DNA from: Hyphomicrobiales bacterium
GTDB taxonomy: Bacteria > Pseudomonadota > Alphaproteobacteria > Rhizobiales > Rhizobiaceae
DNA: 38,465 bases
Direction of reading: 5' to 3'
NCBI GenBank assembly: GCA_017305925.1
Contig: JAFKJW010000195.1
Coordinates: 1 to 38,465 of the forward strand
Shown: in pieces, positions 32,533 to 38,465 of the stretch
Layout: the number at the start of each line of letters is the position of its first letter
How positions within the stretch are numbered: the first letter of the stretch is position 1
Translations under genes and position numbers: made by a program
Notes under the pieces: generated by a model
Databases searched by the model: none
What the model saw: only the letters and a program-made list of their open reading frames with translations
Told to the model about the DNA's origin: nothing

Positions 32533-32990
32533 TGGCCGGACGGTATTTCGACGAATGGAAGGTCGGCGACCGCATCGTCCACGAGATCAGACGGACCGTC
32601 ACGGAGACGGACAATCTGCTTTTCACCGTGATGACCCACAATCCCCAACCCCTCCACCTGGACGCCGAGCATGCGGGCTCCAGCGAATTCGGCCGGATCG
32701 TGGTGAACGGCACCTTCACGTTCGCGCTGATGGTCGGACTCTCGGTGGGGGACACGACGCTCGGCACGCTGGTCGCGAACCTCGGATACGACAAGGTGAC
32801 GATGCCGAAGCCCGTCTTCATCGGCGACACACTGCACGCCGAAACCGAGGTGGTCGAACTCCGTCCATCCAAATCCCGGCCAGGCTCGGGGATTGCGACG
32901 TTCCGGCACAGGACGATCAATCAACGGGGCGAAATCGTCTGCGAGTGCCTCAGAACGGCCCTGCTCAAGAGGAAGCCTGCCTCGAGCTGA
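32532..32990 (+). CDS. MaoC family dehydratase, candidate 3-methylglutaconyl-CoA hydratase
   Basis: A 152-residue single hot-dog hydratase. His42 of the hydratase-2 motif is in Gln-Pro-Leu-His-Leu-Asp, followed by Phe-Gly-Arg-Ile-Val-Val-Asn-Gly, and Thr-Thr-Leu-Gly-Thr-Leu-Val-Ala-Asn-Leu-Gly matches a subgroup found beside acyl-CoA carboxylase genes. The classical Asp five residues before the His is Asn37. In M. tuberculosis a similar protein sits in a bkd-fadE-accA1-accD1 leucine cluster and, as I recall, hydrates 3-methylglutaconyl-CoA with R stereochemistry. The same step is missing from this operon otherwise, so I infer that role here. It is the last gene of the run. Confidence 0.85.
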   Translation: MAGRYFDEWKVGDRIVHEIRRTVTETDNLLFTVMTHNPQPLHLDAEHAGSSEFGRIVVNGTFTFALMVGLSVGDTTLGTLVANLGYDKVTMPKPVFIGDTLHAETEVVELRPSKSRPGSGIATFRHRTINQRGEIVCECLRTALLKRKPASS

Positions 32991-33288
32991 GCGGATCGGA
33001 AAGGCGTTCAGCCTGGGCGCCGGTACCCTTATCGCCGCTCTTGAGCCGGTGCGGCAGTCGCAAGCGCGGCAAGTTCAACCGATTTCCCTTGCCTCGCCTT
33101 CATGGCGACAGGCGGTCGGGCGAGGAAGGCCCGGGCTCAGCCGGAGGGCAGGCGGAACGCTCCACGCGAAAAAAATCCGGCCCGGACGGGCAATACGATC
33201 TCCGACTTGTGAACGGAACCACGAAGGTATCCGGCAGTTGATAAAAACGGAGCCGCCGGCAACCGGACCGGCCCGAGGCGAGGCTGCC
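32991..33288. other. Gap between the leucine operon and the stress operon
   Basis: 298 nt. Its distal 75 nt hold the EcfG-like promoter and leader of prkA. The first 200 nt contain no recognisable gene and no strong terminator for the leucine operon, so read-through into prkA cannot be excluded. Confidence 0.5.
33215..33239 (+). promoter_or_regulatory. EcfG/RpoE2-like general stress promoter of the prkA operon
   Basis: GGAAC (33215-33219) followed by 17 nt and GTT (33237-33239) equals the GGAAC-N18-TT form recognised by the alphaproteobacterial general stress sigma factor (RpoE2/EcfG; close to GGAAC-N16-CGTT with A for C). It lies 50 nt before the prkA ATG, allowing a leader of about 40 nt. 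The match is by eye. The downstream genes are stress or stationary-phase genes in other bacteria, which supports the call. Confidence 0.6.
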
Positions 33289-35238
33289 ATGATCGAGAAG
33301 AATTCCGACGTCTTCGATCTTTTCTCGGAGATTTATGCGAGCGCGGCTGAGGAGGAGATGAGTCTCCAGCAATATCTGCTGGCCTGTCGCGAGGACAAAT
33401 CTCTCTACGCCTCGGCGCCCGAGCGGATGGTGGAAGCGATCGGAGAACCGACTTTCGTCGACACCAGCAAGGACGAGCGGCTGGGACGGATTTTCTCGAA
33501 CCGGACGATCAAGATCTATCCGACGTTCGCCGATTTCTACGGCATGGAAGACACGGTCGAGCGTATCGCCGGCTACTTCCGCTACGCTTCGCAAGGATTG
33601 GAGGAACGCAAGCAGATCCTCTACCTGCTCGGCCCTGTCGGCGGCGGCAAGTCGTCGCTGGCGGAACGGTTGAAGAAACTCATGGAGGAACGGCCGATCT
33701 ATACCCTGAAGATCGGCAACGCGATCAGCCCGATCTTCGAATCGCCGCTCGGCCTCTTCCATCCCGATCGCATGGCCGACCTCCTCGAGGACAAATACGG
33801 GATCGCGCGGCGGCGGCTGAACGGCCTGATCTCGCCGTGGGCGGCGAAGCGCCTCGACGAGCTGGCCGGCGACATCTCCAAGTTCAGCGTGGTCAGGCTG
33901 ATGCCGTCGCGGCTGCGCCAGATCGCCATCGCCAAGACCGAGCCCGGCGACGAAAACAACCAGGACGTTTCGGCTCTCGTCGGCAAGGTGGATATAAGGC
34001 AGTTGGAGAATTTCAGCCAATCCGATCCGGATGCCTATTCCTACAGCGGCGGGCTCAACCGCACGACGCAGGGGCTGCTGGAATTCGTCGAGATGTTCAA
34101 GGCGCCGATCAAGGTACTGCACCCGTTGCTCACGGCGACGCAGGAGGGCAGCTACAACGGCACGGAGAACTTCGGCGCATTTCCCTATCAGGGCATCGTC
34201 GTGGCCCATTCCAACGAGTCGGAATGGCTGCAATTCAAGAACAACAGAAACAACGAGGCCTTCCTCGACCGTATCCTGGTGGTCAAGGTGCCCTATTGCC
34301 TGCGCGTCGCCGAAGAGCTGCAGATCTACAAGAAGCTGCTGCGCGAAAGCGAGCTCGCCGGCAGTCCCTGCGCGCCGGAAGTGCTTGATATCCTGAGCCG
34401 GTTCACCGTTTCGACACGGCTGGCCGAGCACGACAACTCGCCCCTCTACACGAAAATGCGTGTCTACGACGGTGAAAACCTCAAGGAAATCGACCCCAAG
34501 GCGAAGTCGGTCCAGGAATATCGCGATGCCGCCGGCGTCGACGAGGGCATGACGGGGGTCAGCACGCGCTTCGCCTTCAAGATCCTGTCGCAGACGTTCA
34601 ACTACGACACCGAGGAGGTGGGCGCAGACCCGGTCCACCTGATGTACATCCTGGAACAGGCGATCAAGCGCGAACAGTTTCCGAAGGAAACGGAAACGGC
34701 GTATCTCGATTTCATCAAATCGGAACTCGCGGTTCGCTACGCCGAATTCATCGGCCACGAGATCCAGAAAGCCTATCTGGAGTCCTACAGCGAATACGGC
34801 CAGAACCTGTTCGACCGCTATATCGCCTATGCCGACGCCTGGATCGAGGATCAGGACTACAAGGACCCCGACACCGGCCAGATCCTCAACCGGGAGGTGC
34901 TGAACAACGAACTGTCGCAGATCGAGAAGCCGGCGGGAATCGCCAACCCGAAGGATTTCCGCAACGAGGTCGTGAAATTCACGCTGCGCGCGCGGGCCAG
35001 GAACAACGGCCGGAACCCTTCCTGGACCAGCTATGAAAAGCTGCGCGAGGTCATCGAGAAGCGAATGTTCGGCCAGGTCGAGGACCTGCTTCCGGTGATC
35101 AGCTTCGGTTCCAAGCAGGACAGCGTGACCGAGAAGCGGCATACGGAATTCGTCCAGCGCATGGTCGGACGAGGATACACCGAGCGTCAGGTCCGCCGGC
35201 TGGTGGACTGGTACATGCGGGTCAACAAGGCGGGCTGA
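33289..35238 (+). CDS. prkA: PrkA family serine protein kinase (YeaG)
   Basis: A 649-residue cytosolic protein, close to the 644 of E. coli YeaG. The N-terminal AAA+-like PrkA domain (about 20-390) has Walker A Gly-Pro-Val-Gly-Gly-Gly-Lys-Ser (115-122). The C-terminal PrkA kinase-like domain (about 400-640) completes the family. The protein is linked to starvation, nitrogen stress and, in Bacillus, sporulation; whether it acts mainly as a kinase or an AAA+ protease is debated. ATG 33289 has GAGG 5 nt upstream and the protein then starts at the usual N-terminus; the frame is open much further back without support. It begins the conserved prkA-yeaH-spoVR operon, here under an EcfG-like promoter. 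Confidence 0.96.
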   Translation: MIEKNSDVFDLFSEIYASAAEEEMSLQQYLLACREDKSLYASAPERMVEAIGEPTFVDTSKDERLGRIFSNRTIKIYPTFADFYGMEDTVERIAGYFRYASQGLEERKQILYLLGPVGGGKSSLAERLKKLMEERPIYTLKIGNAISPIFESPLGLFHPDRMADLLEDKYGIARRRLNGLISPWAAKRLDELAGDISKFSVVRLMPSRLRQIAIAKTEPGDENNQDVSALVGKVDIRQLENFSQSDPDAYSYSGGLNRTTQGLLEFVEMFKAPIKVLHPLLTATQEGSYNGTENFGAFPYQGIVVAHSNESEWLQFKNNRNNEAFLDRILVVKVPYCLRVAEELQIYKKLLRESELAGSPCAPEVLDILSRFTVSTRLAEHDNSPLYTKMRVYDGENLKEIDPKAKSVQEYRDAAGVDEGMTGVSTRFAFKILSQTFNYDTEEVGADPVHLMYILEQAIKREQFPKETETAYLDFIKSELAVRYAEFIGHEIQKAYLESYSEYGQNLFDRYIAYADAWIEDQDYKDPDTGQILNREVLNNELSQIEKPAGIANPKDFRNEVVKFTLRARARNNGRNPSWTSYEKLREVIEKRMFGQVEDLLPVISFGSKQDSVTEKRHTEFVQRMVGRGYTERQVRRLVDWYMRVNKAG

Positions 35239-35257
35239 AACCGGTCAGGGGTCCGTC

Positions 35258-36562
35258 ATGCCAATTTTCATCGACCGCCGACTGAACCCGAAGGACAAGA
35301 GCCTCGGCAATCGCCAGCGCTTCATCCGGCGTGCCCACAACGAACTCAAGCAAAGCATACGGGACCGGATCCGGGCCGGCAGGATAGCCGATGTCGATGC
35401 CGAACACGCCGTTTCGATGCCTGTCAAGGGCACGAGCGAACCGAGCTTCAGCGACGCCAGGGACAGCGGCAGGCGCCGTCACGTGCTGCCCGGCAACAAG
35501 CATTTCACGCCGGGCGACCGGCTTCCCAGGCCGGCTCCGGGCATGCCCGGTTCCGGACCGGGCCTGAAGGACCAGGAAGACGATTTCCGCTTCGTGCTGT
35601 CACGCGAGGAGGTGCTCGATCTGTTCTTCGAGGACCTGGAACTGCCCGACATGGTCAAGGTCAACCTGAAGGAGATCCTTGCCTTCAAGCCACGTCGCGC
35701 CGGCTTCACGACAACCGGTTCGCCGACCAGCATCAATGTCGGCCGCACCATGCGAAACAGCCACGGTCGCCGCATTGCGCTGAGGCGCCCCAAACGGGAA
35801 GACCTCGATGCGATCGCGCGCGAAATCGCGGTTCTTGAGAACGACGCGCCGAGCGCTGCGGCGCGCGAACGGATCGCCGCGCTGCGGGCCGAACTGGAGC
35901 GGCTGGAGCGGCGACGGCGGCTGATCGCCTATGTCGACCCGGTCGACATACGCTACAACCGCTTCGACGCCCAGCCCGTGCCGAACGCCAACGCCGTCAT
36001 GTTCTGCCTCATGGACGTGTCAGGCTCGATGGGCGAGCGCGAAAAAGACATGGCCAAGCGTTTCTTCGTGCTGCTGCATCTGTTCCTGAAGCGCCGCTAC
36101 GACGCCACGGAGATCGTCTTCATCCGCCACACGCATCAGGCTCAGGAAGTGGACGAGGAGACGTTCTTCTACTGTCCGCAAAGCGGCGGGACGGTCGTGT
36201 CGACCGCGCTCGAGGAAATGCGCCGCATCATCGAAGAACGCTACCCCAGCAGCGAATGGAACATCTATGCGGCGCAGGCATCGGACGGCGACAATTTCGC
36301 CACCGATTCCGAGCGCTGCATAGCGCTGCTCGACGGCGAGATCATGCGCCTGTGCCAATACTTCGCCTATGTCGAAATCATCGACGAACGGGAGAGCCAT
36401 ATCTTCGGTTCGACCAAAAACGGCACGTCCCTTTGGCACGCCTATGAGACGGTCTGCGCGCACTGGCCGAATTTCCAGATGAGACGCATCGCCACGCCGG
36501 CGGACATCTATTCGGTGTTCCGCCAGTTGTTCACCAGGCGGGCGGGCGCGCCGAACGGCTGA
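35258..36562 (+). CDS. yeaH: YeaH/YhbH family protein (UPF0229) with von Willebrand factor A-like domain
   Basis: A 434-residue protein, similar to the 427 of E. coli YeaH. The basic N-terminus starts Pro-Ile-Phe-Ile-Asp-Arg-Arg-Leu-Asn and contains the conserved Gly-Asn-Arg-Gln-Arg-Phe. A Gly/Pro-rich stretch (about 80-105) separates it from the C-terminal VWA-like domain, whose metal-ion site Asp253-Val-Ser-Gly-Ser is intact. Residues 183-222 form a likely coiled coil rich in Glu, Ala and Arg. It is the usual operon partner of PrkA and is thought to act in the same stress pathway, but its biochemical activity is not established. It lies 19 nt after prkA and 13 nt before spoVR. Confidence 0.95.
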   Translation: MPIFIDRRLNPKDKSLGNRQRFIRRAHNELKQSIRDRIRAGRIADVDAEHAVSMPVKGTSEPSFSDARDSGRRRHVLPGNKHFTPGDRLPRPAPGMPGSGPGLKDQEDDFRFVLSREEVLDLFFEDLELPDMVKVNLKEILAFKPRRAGFTTTGSPTSINVGRTMRNSHGRRIALRRPKREDLDAIAREIAVLENDAPSAAARERIAALRAELERLERRRRLIAYVDPVDIRYNRFDAQPVPNANAVMFCLMDVSGSMGEREKDMAKRFFVLLHLFLKRRYDATEIVFIRHTHQAQEVDEETFFYCPQSGGTVVSTALEEMRRIIEERYPSSEWNIYAAQASDGDNFATDSERCIALLDGEIMRLCQYFAYVEIIDERESHIFGSTKNGTSLWHAYETVCAHWPNFQMRRIATPADIYSVFRQLFTRRAGAPNG

Positions 36563-36575
36563 AGGGAAACGTGGG

Positions 36576-38129
36576 ATGGCAAGGTTTGCAGCCGGATCCG
36601 GATTGCTGTTTTCGGGCTCCGACTGGGATTTCCAGATGCTGTCGCGTGCCTATGACGCGATCGAGGCGATCGCGGTCGAGGACCTTCACCTCGACGTCTA
36701 TCCGGTGCAGATGGAGATCATCTCGTCGGAGCAGATGCTGGACGCCTACTCCTCGGTCGGCATGCCGCTGATGTATCGCCACTGGTCGTTCGGCAAGCAT
36801 TTCCTCTACCAACAGCTGCTCTATCACAAGGGCGGGCGCGGCCTCGCCTATGAACTCGTCATCAACTCCAACCCCTGCATCGTCTATCTGATGGAAGAAA
36901 ACACCATGGCCCTGCAGGCCCTGGTGACGGCCCATGCGGCGCTCGGCCACAATCATTTCTTCAAGAACAACCAGTTGTTCCGGCAATGGGCCGACGCAGG
37001 CTCGATACTGAGCTACCTGGATTTTGCCAAGGGCTACATCGCCCGCTGCGAGGAACGCCACGGCCTGGCCGCCGTCGAGGCCATCCTGGACGCGGCCCAT
37101 GCCCTGATGGAGCAGGGCGTGTTCCGCTACCGCCGTCCGCCGAAACTGTCTCCCGAAAAGCAGAAGGAGGGTGTTCGCGAGCGCCTCGAATACGAGGAGC
37201 GCTCCTACAACGACCTGTGGCGCACTCTGCCCGCGCAGTCCAAGGACGGTCAGCGCGACAAGAGCAAGCCGGAGGACGGCGCGGCCGAGCGCAAGGCATC
37301 ACTGAACCTTCCCGAGGAAAATCTGCTCTATTTCCTGGAAAAGAACAGTCTGGTCCTCGAGCCCTGGCAACGCGAAATCCTCAGGATCGTGCGGATCATC
37401 GCCCAATATTTTTACCCGCAGCGCCAAACGCAGGTCATGAACGAGGGTTGCGCCACCTTCGTCCACTACACCTTGATGAACACGCTGTTCGACCGGGGCA
37501 TGATCGGCGAAGGCTCCATGCTGGAAATCCTCAAGAACCACTCCAACGTGATCTTCCAGCCGGCATTCGACGATCCCCGCTTCTCGGGCATCAACCCCTA
37601 TGCGCTGGGCCTCGACATGATGCAGGACATCCAGCGCATGGCGACCGAGCCCACAGCCGAGGATCGCGATTGGTTTCCCGGTATCGCAGGCAGCGGCGAC
37701 TGGCGCGAAATCCTGCTTGACGCGTGGGCCAACCACCGCGACGAATCCTTTATCCGCCAGTATCTCAGTCCGGCCCTGATCCGGAAGTGGCGGCTTTTCG
37801 TGCTTGCCGACACGGCCAGCGAGCCGCACTACGAAGTCGCGTCGATCCACAACGAGCGTGGCTACGAGAAGATACGGTCGGCGCTGGCCGACAGCTACGA
37901 CATCGGCGCGAACCGACCGGACATCCAGGTCGTGGACGTGGATCTGCTCGGCGACCGGCAATTGCGCCTCCAGCACAAGGTCAAGGACGGCATCGTGCTG
38001 GAGGACGCCGGCCGTGACGCGACGCTGCGGCATATCCGCAGGCTCTGGGGCTACGACGTCAGCCTGGTCGGGGTGGATGCGGAAACCGGCGCCATCCTCT
38101 ACGAACGAAACGCGCATCCGGAGGGATAG
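36576..38129 (+). CDS. spoVR: SpoVR family protein (YcgB)
   Basis: A 517-residue protein, close to E. coli YcgB (510). Family landmarks are the Asp-Val-Tyr-Pro-Val-Gln-Met-Glu-Ile-Ile near 39-48, Tyr-Arg-His-Trp-Ser-Phe-Gly-Lys-His-Phe, Asn-Pro-Cys-Ile-Val-Tyr-Leu-Met-Glu-Glu-Asn and, in the second half, Asn-Glu-Gly-Cys-Ala-Thr-Phe-Val-His-Tyr. The Bacillus homologue affects spore cortex formation, but the family is wide-spread in non-sporulating bacteria together with PrkA and YeaH, as here. Function in proteobacteria is unknown beyond a stress link. A charged linker rich in Lys, Glu and Asp lies at about 224-248. It ends 32 nt from a convergent gene. Confidence 0.95.
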   Translation: MARFAAGSGLLFSGSDWDFQMLSRAYDAIEAIAVEDLHLDVYPVQMEIISSEQMLDAYSSVGMPLMYRHWSFGKHFLYQQLLYHKGGRGLAYELVINSNPCIVYLMEENTMALQALVTAHAALGHNHFFKNNQLFRQWADAGSILSYLDFAKGYIARCEERHGLAAVEAILDAAHALMEQGVFRYRRPPKLSPEKQKEGVRERLEYEERSYNDLWRTLPAQSKDGQRDKSKPEDGAAERKASLNLPEENLLYFLEKNSLVLEPWQREILRIVRIIAQYFYPQRQTQVMNEGCATFVHYTLMNTLFDRGMIGEGSMLEILKNHSNVIFQPAFDDPRFSGINPYALGLDMMQDIQRMATEPTAEDRDWFPGIAGSGDWREILLDAWANHRDESFIRQYLSPALIRKWRLFVLADTASEPHYEVASIHNERGYEKIRSALADSYDIGANRPDIQVVDVDLLGDRQLRLQHKVKDGIVLEDAGRDATLRHIRRLWGYDVSLVGVDAETGAILYERNAHPEG

Positions 38130-38161
38130 CGAAAGCGGGAAGCCGAAAGGACGGGATCGGA

Positions 38162-38465
38162 CTATTCCGGTCGCCACGACAGCGCGGACACCGTCACCAG
38201 ACAGAATGCGAGCAGCGCAAGGGCGGCATTGACCGCATGAGAATACTCCCATTGCCGCCTCAGCGTTTCCCAGTTTTCCGGAAGAGCGATCCAGTTGTCC
38301 GTCGCCCGGTTCGCAGGGAAGGTCCAGATGAAGAAGACGGCCAGCATCGCGACGAAGCACAGCGCCGCGAGCGTCGCCGACCGGAACGGCAGATCCTGGC
38401 GCCTGACGAGGACGGCGAGCACCGCGCTCAAGACGGCGCCCGCAGGCCAGAGGACCCCGAGTATC
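38162..38465 (-). CDS. Small membrane protein, DUF1772/anthrone-oxygenase-like, N-terminus beyond the window
   Basis: The frame is open to the right edge (about 100 residues visible), so the apparent TTG start at 38431 is probably internal. Two or three hydrophobic helices are visible (start to about 20; 28-46; 77-95), separated by a polar loop Phe-Pro-Ala-Asn-Arg-Ala-Thr-Asp-Asn-Trp and Trp-Glu-Tyr-Ser-His-Ala-Val-Asn-Ala. An Asn-rich loop followed by Trp-x2-Leu-Arg-x2-Trp and a last helix after His is the pattern of DUF1772-type membrane proteins; I am only moderately sure of the family. It ends in Ser-Trp-Arg-Pro-Glu and is convergent with spoVR. Confidence 0.65.
   Translation of the reverse strand, partial: ILGVLWPAGAVLSAVLAVLVRRQDLPFRSATLAALCFVAMLAVFFIWTFPANRATDNWIALPENWETLRRQWEYSHAVNAALALLAFCLVTVSALSWRPE

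Noticed and set aside
32893-33288. N-terminal extension of PrkA
   Set aside because: It overlaps the MaoC gene and the EcfG-like promoter; the family N-terminus begins at 33289.
1-38465. CRISPR arrays, tRNA genes, insertion sequences and prophage genes
   Set aside because: Looked for repeat arrays, cloverleaf-like sequences, transposase or integrase motifs and found none that hold up.

Overview
The window is GC-rich (codon third positions are almost all G or C), gene-dense and built of short operons with many 1-4 bp overlaps. The gene content is alphaproteobacterial and most like a Hyphomicrobiales (Rhizobiales) chromosome: a CUT2-type sugar ABC transporter with enolase-superfamily sugar-acid dehydratases, a PrkA/YeaH/SpoVR operon behind an EcfG/RpoE2-like promoter, an Lrp-type BkdR with a bkd operon, and a stand-alone LigD-type polymerase. 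The lineage is inferred from gene content only. I saw no tRNA, rRNA, insertion sequence, phage gene or CRISPR array.

Layout. (1) 1-2270: a partial FAH-family hydrolase, a divergent glutathione S-transferase and a stand-alone NHEJ-type LigD polymerase/primase. (2) 2287-13621: a sugar and sugar-acid locus. On the minus strand are a GntR/FCD regulator, an SDR, a mannitol-dehydrogenase-family oxidoreductase, an MR-subgroup dehydratase, an L-fucose/L-rhamnose-type mutarotase, a BDH2-like SDR and L-fuconate dehydratase. Divergent from them are a ribose-type binding protein, two permeases and a double ATPase. A candidate operator lies between the two arms. The fuconate branch is recognisable (L-fuconate to 2-keto-3-deoxy-L-fuconate to the 2,4-diketo acid), but the fucose dehydrogenase, lactonase and final hydrolase are not identifiable here. 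(3) 13638-14755: two Rnk/GreA-C-type proteins in tandem.

(4) 15051-20543: the most unusual locus. It is a minus-strand four-gene unit of a 99-residue exported protein, a 1338-residue membrane-bound single-module NRPS, a GNAT acetyltransferase and an EntD-type 4'-phosphopantetheinyl transferase. The NRPS has an adenylation domain, a carrier protein, then three pairs of membrane helices separated by soluble domains, two of which look like left-handed beta-helix acyltransferases. This is the architecture of the epsilon-poly-lysine synthetase (Pls)/PosA family, so the locus probably makes a homo-poly(amino acid) or a short isopeptide oligomer. Its putative specificity residues include an acidic position often seen for cationic amino acids. 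A divergent Fsr-like MFS exporter shares the AT-rich promoter region.

(5) 22103-24200: a putidaredoxin/rhodocoxin-reductase-like flavoprotein whose Shine-Dalgarno sits inside a perfect hairpin, then BkdR. (6) 24327-32990: branched-chain keto acid dehydrogenase E1 alpha, E1 beta and E2, isovaleryl-CoA dehydrogenase, both methylcrotonyl-CoA carboxylase subunits and a MaoC hydratase. Together they form a leucine degradation operon that resembles the mycobacterial arrangement. No E3, crotonase-type hydratase or HMG-CoA lyase is in the window. (7) 33289-38129: the PrkA kinase, YeaH and SpoVR stress operon. (8) At the right edge is the C-terminal part of a small membrane protein on the minus strand.
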